Source of the DNA: DATGYC01 sp035298385
GTDB taxonomy: Bacteria; Bacillota; Sulfobacillia; Symbiobacteriales; Symbiobacteriaceae
Assembly: GCA_035298385.1 (NCBI GenBank)
Contig: DATGYC010000060.1
Span: 1 to 7,282, forward strand
Direction: 5' to 3'
Length of the DNA: 7,282 nucleotides
Position 1 is the stretch's first letter. Each line of letters begins with the position of its first letter. The position numbers and the translations under genes were made by a program. Positions 1 to 6,189 of this stretch are shown one piece after another. The notes under the pieces were generated by a model, which was given only the letters and a program-made list of their open reading frames with translations, had not been told where the DNA came from and made no database searches.

Positions 1-1182
1 GGCCTGCCGGTCGCCCTGAAGGACCTGATCGATCTCGCCGGGGTGCCAACCACCGCCTGCTCGCCGATGCGGGCCACGGCGATCGCCCAGAGTGATGCAG
101 CCGTGACGACCCGCCTCGAAGGAGCGGGGGCCGTCCTGCTCGGCAAGACAGCGACGCACGAGTGGGCCTACGGCACGTCCTGCGAGAGCCGACTGCACGG
201 CACGACCCATAACCCGGTCGCCCCCGCCCACTCGCCGGGCGGCTCCAGTGGGGGCTCGGCGGCGGCGGTGGCGGCTGGGATGGTGCCGGGCGCCCTGGGG
301 ACGGATACCGCTGGCTCCCTCCGGATTCCCGCCGCCTGTTGCGGCGTCGTCGGTTTCAAGCCGACCTTCGGCCAGGTCAGCCGGGCGGGGATCCTGCCGC
401 TGAGCCACTCCCTGGACCACGCCGGCCCGATCGGCCGGACCGTCGCCGATGTCACCCTGCTCTTCGCGGCCATCGCCGATGGTGGCGGCTCGGCGGGATG
501 GGGTCAGGTCAGTCGGCAGGCGTCCGGCGAAGTGAGCTGGGTACCAGCGCCAGGGAAGGCCGGACTGGCGGGGCTCCGCCTTGGTCTGCCGGAGTCGTGG
601 CTGAGCGGTCCGATCGACCCGGGTGTCGCCGCCAGCTTTCAGGCGGCACTCACCCGCCTGCAGGGAGTCGGTGTCGAGATCGTCCCGGTCAGCCTGCCCT
701 CGCTGGACCTCGGCCACTTCATCAGCCGGATCCTGACCCTGGCGGAGGGCGCCACCGTCCACGCCGGCAACCTGGACCGCCTTGATGAGTACCCGCCTGA
801 TGTGCGGGCCCGGCTGGAGCTCGGCCAGTTCATCCTGGCGCGTGACTACCTGCTGGCCCAGCAGCTCCGGACCCGCTACAGTCGGGCGATGGCGGCTGCG
901 ATGGATGGCGTCGATCTCCTACTCACGCCCACCCAGCCCATCCCGGCCCCGGTCTTGGCACAGCGGATCTGGACCTACGAGGGCGGGAGCGAAGAGGCTG
1001 TGGCAGATGCGCTGACTCGGTTCGTCGCACCGGCGAACGTGACCGGCCAGCCAGCGCTCAGCCTCCCCTGTGGGCGGACACCGGCGGGGTTGCCGGTCGG
1101 GCTTCAACTGATGGGTCATGCCGGTGGCGACGCGGCCCTGCTAGGGGCGGCAGCGCTGATCGAGGCGGTAGTAGGAGGGTGA
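1..1182 (+). CDS. Amidase signature family hydrolase, C-terminal ~390 residues (5' end outside window)
   Basis: Hydrolyses an amide (or related C-N bond) to a carboxylic acid and ammonia or amine; probably cytoplasmic. The reading frame is open from base 1, so the true start lies upstream. Counting the first codon as 1, the opening VALKDLIDLAG carries the catalytic lysine K7, PGGSSGGSAAAVA holds the cis-serine S82, and GTDTAGSLRIPA holds the nucleophile S106. The spacings K-75-S-24-S equal those of the fatty-acid-amide-hydrolase triad (K142/S217/S241), so the active site looks intact. The C-terminal block TGQPALSLPCGRTPAGLPVG is also typical. Family members are usually ~450-480 residues, so roughly 65-70 are missing. 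GTG at 43 is internal, because the K7 motif precedes it. No gatB/gatC partner is seen, so a GatA role is unlikely, although the missing upstream side could change this. The stop is four bases from the acyl-CoA ligase start, which suggests the acid product feeds that ligase. The substrate is unknown. Confidence 0.93.
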   Translation, partial: GLPVALKDLIDLAGVPTTACSPMRATAIAQSDAAVTTRLEGAGAVLLGKTATHEWAYGTSCESRLHGTTHNPVAPAHSPGGSSGGSAAAVAAGMVPGALGTDTAGSLRIPAACCGVVGFKPTFGQVSRAGILPLSHSLDHAGPIGRTVADVTLLFAAIADGGGSAGWGQVSRQASGEVSWVPAPGKAGLAGLRLGLPESWLSGPIDPGVAASFQAALTRLQGVGVEIVPVSLPSLDLGHFISRILTLAEGATVHAGNLDRLDEYPPDVRARLELGQFILARDYLLAQQLRTRYSRAMAAAMDGVDLLLTPTQPIPAPVLAQRIWTYEGGSEEAVADALTRFVAPANVTGQPALSLPCGRTPAGLPVGLQLMGHAGGDAALLGAAALIEAVVGG

Positions 1183-1186
1183 GTCG

Positions 1187-3118
1187 ATGTCCGAGATCGT
1201 CTGGGAGCCTACGCTGGATTGGATCAAGGGCGCCCGGATCACCCAGTTCCTGGCCCGCGCTGGCCTTGGTTCATTGGAAGAGTTAGCGGTACGGGCTGAT
1301 CAAGATCCAGCCTGGTTTACCGAGCAGGTCCTGCAGGAGCTAGCGATCGAGTGGTTCGAGCCGCCCAAGCAGATCCTCGACTTGGGCGGGGGGATCAGCC
1401 ATCCCCGCTGGTTTCGGGGCGCCCGGATCAACATCGCCCACGAGTCTGTGACCAAGCAGGTCGGCCGCTCCACTCCGGCCCTGATCTGGGAGAGCGAGTC
1501 CGGCGAGACCGCCACCTGGTCCTTCGCCCAGTTGGATGCGGAGTCGAACCGGCTGGCGCACGGCCTGCGGGCGCTCGGGCTGGTGAACGGTGACCGTGTG
1601 GGCCTCTTCCTGCCGATGATCCCCGAAGCGGTCGCCGTTCTGCTGGCGGTAGCCCGGCTCGGCGCGATCGCCGTCCCCGTCTTCTCCGGCTTCGGCCCGG
1701 AGGCGGTGGCGGGGCGGTTGGCGGACTGTGGGGCGCGCTTCCTGGTGACGGCCGATGGCCTGGTCCGGCGTGGGAAGCCGGTCCCGCTAAAGGCGACCGT
1801 TGAGGCGGCGCTGGCCTCGGCGCCCACGGTGGAGCGAGTCGTCGTGGTCCGGCGGACTGCGGAGGCGGTGCCGTGGACGGAGGGGCGGGACGTCTGGTAT
1901 AGCGAGGTGGTGGGTGCGACCGTTCCATCCCTGCCCTCGCTGATGGAGCACCTCGACCCCGAGGATCCCTTCCTGATCATCTACACCTCCGGTACCACGG
2001 GGCGCCCCAAGGGCGCCGTCCATGTCCACGGCGGCTTCCCGCTCAAGGCCGCCCAAGATATCGCCCACTGCTACGACCTCCAGGCCGGCGAGCGCCTCTT
2101 CTGGTTCTCCGACCTCGGCTGGATGATGGGCCCCTGGCTGATCCTCGGCTCGCTCCTCCTTGGCGCCACCGCCTTCCTCTACGACGGGGCGCCCGACTTC
2201 CCCGAGCCCGACCGCATCTGGGCGATGGTCGCTCGCCACCGGATCACCCACCTTGGCGTCGCCCCGACCATCATCCGCTCCCTGATGGCCCAGGGCAGTG
2301 CGTGGCCGGCCAAGCACGATCTCTCCGCTCTCCGCATCATCGGCGGGGCCGGAGAGCCCTGGAACCCGGAGCCCTATCGCTGGTTCTTCGAGCATGTCGG
2401 TGGGGGACGCTGCCCGCTCGTCAACTACTCGGGCGGCACCGAGACCTCTGGCGGCATCCTCAGCTGCACCGTCACCCGCCCGATCAAGCTCTGCGGCTTC
2501 AACTGGGCGATTCCCGGAATGGGCGCCACCGTCCTGGACGAGACCGGCCACGAGTCGCCGCCCGGCGTGGTGGGCGAGCTCGCCCTCCGAGTACCGTGGA
2601 TCGGCATGACGCGCTCCTTCTGGCAGGCCGACGAGCGCTACCGGGAGAGCTACTGGTCCCGCTTCCCCGGGGTCTGGGTCCACGGCGACTGGGTCTCCCG
2701 GGATGCGGAGGGCCACTGGTGGATCCATGGTCGGTCGGACGATACGCTCAAAATTGCAGGCAAGCGGCTGGGCCCAGCCGAGTATGAATCAGTCTTGGTG
2801 GGACATCCCGCCGTCCTCGAGGCGGCAGCGATCGCGGTTCCCCACCCCGTGAAGGGGGAGGTGGTCCACGCCTTCGTCGTCTTGAAGCCAGACGGGAGCG
2901 CCGCCGAGTCTGAACTGCGGGACCTGGTTGCCGCCCACCTGGGCAAGCCGCTTGCACCTGAACGGGTGCTCTTCGTGGGCGCCCTGCCCAAGACCCGGAA
3001 CGCGAAGGTGATGCGTCGGGTGATCAAGGCCGCCTACCTGGGGCGCCCGACCGGCGACCTCTCCGCCCTGGAGAACCCGGAGGCTGTTGAGGCGTTACCC
3101 GCCTTGGGGGATGGGTAG
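1187..3118 (+). CDS. AMP-forming acyl-CoA synthetase (acetyl/propionyl-CoA synthetase-like)
   Basis: Activates a carboxylic acid with ATP to an acyl-adenylate and transfers it to CoA; cytoplasmic. The 643 residues match the usual Acs length (~650). Residues ~50-95 resemble the ACAS N-terminal domain (EWFEPPKQILDL, INIAHESV). The ATP loop YTSGTTGRPKG is at 266-276, the adenine/acid-site motif NYSGGTET at 413-420, D501 lies in VHGDW, and R516 in GRSDD. The hinge/A8 region runs KIAGKRLGPAEYE, and the C-terminal catalytic lysine is K607 in PKTRNAKVMRR. In Acs this lysine is the one that reversible acetylation silences; here the usual SGK reads NAK, which I remember as typical of a subfamily distinct from true Acs. 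The start is supported by AGGAGG at 1173-1178, eight bases before ATG. The gene lies four bases after the amidase stop, implying one transcript. Acid specificity cannot be read from the sequence: a short-chain or branched acid is likely, and acetate is possible. Confidence 0.93.
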   Translation: MSEIVWEPTLDWIKGARITQFLARAGLGSLEELAVRADQDPAWFTEQVLQELAIEWFEPPKQILDLGGGISHPRWFRGARINIAHESVTKQVGRSTPALIWESESGETATWSFAQLDAESNRLAHGLRALGLVNGDRVGLFLPMIPEAVAVLLAVARLGAIAVPVFSGFGPEAVAGRLADCGARFLVTADGLVRRGKPVPLKATVEAALASAPTVERVVVVRRTAEAVPWTEGRDVWYSEVVGATVPSLPSLMEHLDPEDPFLIIYTSGTTGRPKGAVHVHGGFPLKAAQDIAHCYDLQAGERLFWFSDLGWMMGPWLILGSLLLGATAFLYDGAPDFPEPDRIWAMVARHRITHLGVAPTIIRSLMAQGSAWPAKHDLSALRIIGGAGEPWNPEPYRWFFEHVGGGRCPLVNYSGGTETSGGILSCTVTRPIKLCGFNWAIPGMGATVLDETGHESPPGVVGELALRVPWIGMTRSFWQADERYRESYWSRFPGVWVHGDWVSRDAEGHWWIHGRSDDTLKIAGKRLGPAEYESVLVGHPAVLEAAAIAVPHPVKGEVVHAFVVLKPDGSAAESELRDLVAAHLGKPLAPERVLFVGALPKTRNAKVMRRVIKAAYLGRPTGDLSALENPEAVEALPALGDG

Positions 3119-3139
3119 TCGTAGAGCCATCCAGAGCCC

Positions 3140-3359
3140 CTGTGTAGTCCCTGTGGAATCACTGTGGAATCACTGTGGAATCACTGTGGAATCACTGTGG
3201 AATCACTGTGGAATCACTGTGGAATCACTGTGGAGTCACTGTGGAATCACTGTGGAGTCACTGTGGAATCACTGTGGAATCACTGTGGAATCACTGTGGA
3301 ATCACTGTGGAGTCACTGTGGAGTCACTGTAGAGTCACTGTAGAGTCACTGCGGAACCC
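3140..3359. repeat. 11-bp tandem repeat array, consensus CTGTGGAATCA
   Basis: Eighteen contiguous units fill 3151-3348 with no length variation. A degenerate unit precedes them (3140-3150, CTGTGTAGTCC) and another follows (3349-3359, CTGCGGAACCC). Twelve units are the exact consensus. Units 8, 10, 15 and 16 carry A-to-G (CTGTGGAGTCA), and units 17 and 18 add G-to-A (CTGTAGAGTCA), so divergence increases towards the 3' end. All substitutions are transitions. Each unit contains GANTC (GAATC or GAGTC) and the dyad GTG-N4-CAC. The 11-bp period is close to one helical turn. The array begins ~20 bp after the ligase stop and ends ~275 bp before the cyclase gene. Because 11 is not a multiple of 3, all three forward frames read the same 11-residue peptide; I regard those open frames as by-products. 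It is not a CRISPR because there are no spacers. Its function is unknown: slippage-prone DNA or a phased protein-binding array are both possible. Confidence 0.97.
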
Positions 3360-3458
3360 ACAGATCTCTAAGGGAACCCCCTGTCGGTCCTTCCGGTCAT
3401 TATTTACACAGATTACACAGATTTACTGATTACACAGATGCTCTAGGGAGTCCCCTGT
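3359..3458. repeat. Imperfect 26-bp direct repeat, two copies 74 bp apart
   Basis: Copy one is 3359-3384 and copy two 3433-3458. Both open with CACAGAT, then a five-base divergent stretch, then AGGGA, two differing bases (AC or GT) and CCCCTGT. Copy two lies across the inner end of the left arm of the inverted-repeat element. The pairing was found by eye. The two copies could be remnants of a duplicated segment or flanks of an inserted one. Confidence 0.6.
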
Positions 3459-3556
3459 GAGTTAGAAGCGGCGATAGAGATGGCGTGGCACACAGTGGTC
3501 ACTACCGGCACGGTGCCTATCAAAAAAATCTGTGTAATCTGTGTAATCTGTGTTAA
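3403..3556. repeat. Inverted-repeat element built from 9-bp ATCTGTGTA units (MITE/REP-like)
   Basis: The right arm has three head-to-tail 9-bp units, ATCTGTGTA (3528-3536), ATCTGTGTA (3537-3545) and ATCTGTGTT (3546-3554). It is bracketed by A-runs at 3522-3528 and 3555-3560. The left arm is the reverse complement: 3403-3422 pairs with 3537-3556 at 19 of 20 positions, and 3429-3439 pairs with 3528-3538 perfectly, with six bases (3423-3428) bulged out. About 88 bp lie between the arms, including the small dyads GGGA-G-TCCC (3446-3454) and GGCAC-G-GTGCC (3507-3517). The arms are AT-rich against a GC-rich background. From memory, very similar stretches recur as dispersed repeats in unrelated bacteria and produce spurious peptides of the ICVICV and TDYTDF type. 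No transposase or clear target-site duplication is visible. The element ends ~65 bp before the cyclase start and could lie in its leader. Confidence 0.85.
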
Positions 3557-3622
3557 AAAACTGCCCCTGCCCCAAAACCCCAGAACCATCGCGACGATCC
3601 CAACCCAAGGAGGAGACGAAGA

Positions 3623-4447
3623 ATGCAGAACTTCCTCGATCTGTCCAAGGTCCGGGTCCTCGACCTCTCCCAGAACTTCTCGACCGACTCACCGGCCTTC
3701 GCCCGCTATGAGGGCCCGACGATCAAGTGGGTGAAGCGGATCGCCTTTGAAGGTGTCAACGCCCAGCACATCGCCTCCACGCTCCACCTCTCGACCCACA
3801 TCGACTCGCCCTGGCACTTCTACGATCCCGGTCCCGACGTCGCCGGCATCCCGCCCGAGACCCTCTTCGGCCCGGCTGTCGTCGTCGACCTGACCAAGCT
3901 CGGCGTCGGCGACTACGACCTCTACGGCCCGGAGCACTTCGAGGAGTGGGAGCGCCGGACGGGCATCCAGATCCAGAAGGGCGACATCTTGGTCATCCAC
4001 ACCGGCTTCCACCGGCTCTACAACGAGCAGTGGTGCGCCTGCGAGTGCGGCGAGACGAAGCCGGACCTGCCCCGCTACTTCCTGAACCAGCCGGGGCCGA
4101 AGCAGGCGTTCATCGATTGGATCTTGGACCGCGGCATCCGCTGGATCGCCATCGATGCGATGTCGACGGACCATCCCTTCGATACGGTCATCCGTCAGGT
4201 GCGCCCGGATGTAGGCGAGAAGGTCTGTGCCCACCTGGGGATTAAGGATCTGGATGAGGTCTTCCCGCCGGAGTCCTACCAGATGACGCATACCCAGCTC
4301 TTCCCGAAGGGGGTCTTCCACGTCGAGAACATCGGCGGGCAGATCGATGAGGTGCTGGACCAGCGGATCTGGCTGGGCTGCTTCCCGTTCCGGTTCAAGG
4401 GCGGTGAGGCCGCCTGGTGCCGGGTGCTGGCCTTCGTGCCGGAGTGA
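3623..4447 (+). CDS. Cyclase family protein (kynurenine formamidase-like metal hydrolase)
   Basis: A member of the cyclase/KynB fold, metal-dependent hydrolases that open amide, lactam or lactone bonds; probably cytoplasmic because no signal peptide is seen. The signature HLSTHIDSPWHF at 55-66 corresponds to the family's HxGTHxDxPxHF, supplying H55, H59, D61 and H65. H223 and E235 lie 12 residues apart, the same spacing as KynB's second ligand pair (H160/E172), so the metal site looks complete. The C-terminal strand block RIWLGCFPFRFKGGEAAWCR is also family-like. At 274 residues it is longer than KynB (~210); the extra part includes WCACECGE with a CxCxC cluster (C138, C140, C142). AAGGAGG at 3607-3613 sits nine bases before the ATG. 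A strong terminator follows, so the gene may end its own transcript. No tryptophan-pathway neighbours support true kynurenine formamidase; isatin-hydrolase-like or another ring-opening role is equally possible. The substrate is unknown. Confidence 0.88.
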   Translation: MQNFLDLSKVRVLDLSQNFSTDSPAFARYEGPTIKWVKRIAFEGVNAQHIASTLHLSTHIDSPWHFYDPGPDVAGIPPETLFGPAVVVDLTKLGVGDYDLYGPEHFEEWERRTGIQIQKGDILVIHTGFHRLYNEQWCACECGETKPDLPRYFLNQPGPKQAFIDWILDRGIRWIAIDAMSTDHPFDTVIRQVRPDVGEKVCAHLGIKDLDEVFPPESYQMTHTQLFPKGVFHVENIGGQIDEVLDQRIWLGCFPFRFKGGEAAWCRVLAFVPE

Positions 4448-4484
4448 GCGCCAAAGATTACGGATGTGGCCTGGCAGTGACAGG

Positions 4485-4524
4485 AAGAGCCGACCCCTCC
4501 CCTGCGGAGGGGTCGGCTCTTTTT
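4485..4524 (+). terminator. Rho-independent terminator after the cyclase gene
   Basis: A perfect 15-bp GC-rich stem (4486-4500 with 4506-4520, starting AGAGCCGACCCC) encloses the five-base loop CCTGC and is followed by a run of five T (4520-4524). A4485 can extend the stem with T4521. It begins 38 bp after the cyclase stop. It should separate cyclase transcription from the transporter downstream. Confidence 0.93.
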
Positions 4525-4526
4525 GG

Positions 4527-4538
4527 GCTGGCGCCAGC
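4527..4538. other. 12-bp perfect palindrome
   Basis: GCTGGCGCCAGC is its own reverse complement and lies three bases past the terminator T-run, ~75 bp upstream of the predicted promoter. It could be a small operator, but a GC-rich 12-mer palindrome can also occur by chance. Confidence 0.3.
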
Positions 4539-4612
4539 GGCTGCACGGAGCGGGGCTCGCACTGCTGGATCCCGAAAGCTCTGGTTATTCGTAGGAGGAA
4601 TTCTAATTATAC

Positions 4613-4641
4613 TTGCTAGTCATACTAATACCTGGTACTAT
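4613..4641 (+). promoter_or_regulatory. Candidate sigma-70-type promoter for the transporter gene
   Basis: TTGCTA (4613-4618) and TACTAT (4636-4641) each match the -35 and -10 consensus at four of six positions and are exactly 17 bp apart. They lie in an AT-rich island (~4583-4676) that contrasts with the GC-rich flanks, just after a terminator and ~70 bp before the transporter ATG. The leader would be ~65 nt. The call rests on motif match and position only. Confidence 0.4.
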
Positions 4642-4711
4642 TATAAGCAAATAAATCTAAGTTATCGAAATACGCCCCGGCACTCATCATCCGTCTAGGA
4701 GGAGAGATCGC

Positions 4712-6043
4712 ATGCAGGCCAATGCTTCGCAGGAGCCCAAGAACCTGTGGACCATCATCTTCGCCGCTGCTGCCGGAACCGTGATCGAGTGGTATGATTT
4801 TTATCTCTTCGGCTCCCTGGCCCCCTTCATCTCCGCCCTTTATTTCCCCAAGACCAACCCGACCGCCAGCCTGTTGTTGACCCTGGCCACCTTCGCGACC
4901 GGCTTCGCCGTCCGCCCGTTCGGCGCCGTCGTCTTCGGCCGCATCGGCGACCTGGTGGGGCGCAAGTACGCCTTCCTGGTCACGATGCTGATCATGGGCA
5001 CGGCCACGGCCGCCATCGGCCTTGTGCCGACCTACGCCTCGATCGGCATTGCGGCGCCCTTGCTCCTCGTTCTGCTCCGCCTCCTGCAGGGCCTCGCCCT
5101 CGGTGGCGAGTACGGCGGGGCGGCGGTCTACGTCGCAGAGCACGTGCCGGATAACAAGCGCGGCTTCTACACCAGCTTCATCCAGACCACGGCGACGGTC
5201 GGCCTCTTCGTCTCCCTTGCCGTCGTCCTGGCCACCCGCCTCACCATGGGAGAGGCCACCTTCGGCGCCTGGGGCTGGCGTATCCCCTTCCTGATCTCCT
5301 CGCTCCTCGTCGCCCTCTCGCTCTACATCCGCGTCCGGATGAAGGAGTCCCCGCTCTTCGCCAAGCTGAAGGAGGACGGCAAGGCCTCCACCTCCCCGCT
5401 GAAGGAGACCGGCCGTAACTGGAAGGCGATCTTCTTGGCGCTCTTTGGCGCCACAGCTGGTCAGGCGGTCGTCTGGTACACCGGCCAGTTCTACTCGCTC
5501 ACCTTCATGCAGTCCGTTCTGAAGATCCCCTTCGTCACCGCCAACACGATCGTCGCCGCTGCGCTCCTCGTCGGCACGCCCTTCTTCGTCTACTTCGGGC
5601 GCCTCTCTGATCGCATCGGTCGGAAGAAGATCATGATGGCTGGTAACCTACTCGCCGTTCTGAGCTACTACCCGATCTACATGGGCATGAAGGCCTTCAG
5701 CACCAACAACGTGATGCTCTTCGCCTTGGTCCTAGCGCAGGTACTCCTCGTCACCATGGTCTACGGCCCGATCGCCGCCTACCTGGTGGAGGCCTTCCCG
5801 GCCAAGATCCGCTACACCTCGCTCTCGATCCCCTATCACCTGGGCAACGGCCTCTTCGGCGGCTTCACGCCCTTCATCGCCACCGCTGTCGTGGCTGCGA
5901 CGGGGAACATCTACGCCGGCCTCTTCTACCCGATCGGCGTCGCACTGATCACCTTCATCGTCGGCTCGCTCTACCTGAAGGAGACGAACAAGATCTCCAT
6001 CTGGGAAGAGGTCGGCGGCGAGAAGACGGCTTCGGGCCAGTAG
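4712..6043 (+). CDS. MFS transporter, metabolite:H+ symporter (MHS) family
   Basis: An inner-membrane proton-coupled importer of the ProP/ShiA/KgtP/citrate type. At 443 residues with about twelve hydrophobic segments it has the normal family length. Visible hallmarks are GTVIEWYDFYLFG at 22-34 in TM1, GRIGDLVGRK at 76-85 (loop 2-3 motif A), RLLQGLALGGEYGGA at 123-137 in TM4, WGWRIPFL at 187-194 before TM6, and GRLSDRIGRKK at 296-306 (the second-half copy of motif A). The C-terminal half has VEAFPAKIRYTSLS at 359-372 and LKET at 422-425. AGGAGG at 4697-4702 sits nine bases before ATG. MHS proteins carry proline, betaine, shikimate, 2-oxoglutarate, citrate and aromatic acids; which one applies here is not readable. 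Its place behind the amidase, ligase and cyclase suggests import of the compound they degrade. It has its own likely promoter and does not share the cyclase transcript. Confidence 0.93.
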   Translation: MQANASQEPKNLWTIIFAAAAGTVIEWYDFYLFGSLAPFISALYFPKTNPTASLLLTLATFATGFAVRPFGAVVFGRIGDLVGRKYAFLVTMLIMGTATAAIGLVPTYASIGIAAPLLLVLLRLLQGLALGGEYGGAAVYVAEHVPDNKRGFYTSFIQTTATVGLFVSLAVVLATRLTMGEATFGAWGWRIPFLISSLLVALSLYIRVRMKESPLFAKLKEDGKASTSPLKETGRNWKAIFLALFGATAGQAVVWYTGQFYSLTFMQSVLKIPFVTANTIVAAALLVGTPFFVYFGRLSDRIGRKKIMMAGNLLAVLSYYPIYMGMKAFSTNNVMLFALVLAQVLLVTMVYGPIAAYLVEAFPAKIRYTSLSIPYHLGNGLFGGFTPFIATAVVAATGNIYAGLFYPIGVALITFIVGSLYLKETNKISIWEEVGGEKTASGQ

Positions 6044-6060
6044 GATCAATCAACCAAAAA

Positions 6061-6091
6061 GAGGGCTGCACCACCCCGGTGCAGTCCTCTT
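6061..6091 (+). terminator. Hairpin after the transporter gene, possible bidirectional terminator
   Basis: A 12-bp stem (6061-6072 with 6078-6089, GAGGGCTGCACC against GGTGCAGTCCTC, one G-T wobble) has the loop ACCCC and starts 17 bp after the transporter stop. The 3' T-tract is poor (TCTTCGCTCT). The five A at 6056-6060 would give a good U-tract on the opposite strand, though no minus-strand gene is seen here. Termination in the + direction is plausible but probably not complete. Confidence 0.55.
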
Positions 6092-6189
6092 CGCTCTACT
6101 TGTCGCCGGGTGCCTCCTGTACTGCGACGATTTGGCTTCCATTATGGCTGAAACTGCCTAGCTTGTCGCCTCGCCGACATGTCATAATC

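Noticed and set aside
1787..2728. Long minus-strand ORF of 313 codons opposite the ligase gene
   Set aside because: It mirrors a GC-rich real gene with complete family motifs, lacks recognisable domains, and such antisense open frames are common in high-GC DNA. The 285-codon minus ORF at 3689-4546, opposite the cyclase, is rejected for the same reason.
3151..3348. CRISPR array
   Set aside because: Units are 11 bp and directly abutting with no unique spacers, and no cas genes are near.
3087..3429. Two overlapping forward ORFs made of an 11-residue repeat peptide (NHCGITVESLW)
   Set aside because: They arise because the 11-bp unit contains no stop in any forward frame. One begins out of frame inside the ligase gene, neither has a ribosome site, and a protein-coding repeat would be expected to keep a multiple-of-three unit.
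3403..3560. Insertion sequence remnant
   Set aside because: No transposase fragment is present between or beside the arms, and no clear target-site duplication flanks them. It is kept only as an inverted-repeat element.
3462..3734. Small ORFs over the inverted-repeat element (ICVICVICVKKL and NTDYTDYTDF peptides)
   Set aside because: These are translations of the 9-bp repeat units, a known source of spurious hypothetical proteins, with no ribosome site of their own.
4417..4698. Forward ORF ending in a membrane-like tail (LWLFVGGILIILASH)
   Set aside because: It starts inside the cyclase gene in another frame and runs through a clear terminator. The hydrophobic stretch comes from the AT-rich promoter region.
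6099..6170. CTTGTCGCC direct repeat (6099-6107 and 6162-6170) before hrpB as an operator pair
   Set aside because: Nine bases repeated once in a GC-rich region, with no dyad symmetry and no regulator nearby, is too little to support a binding site.
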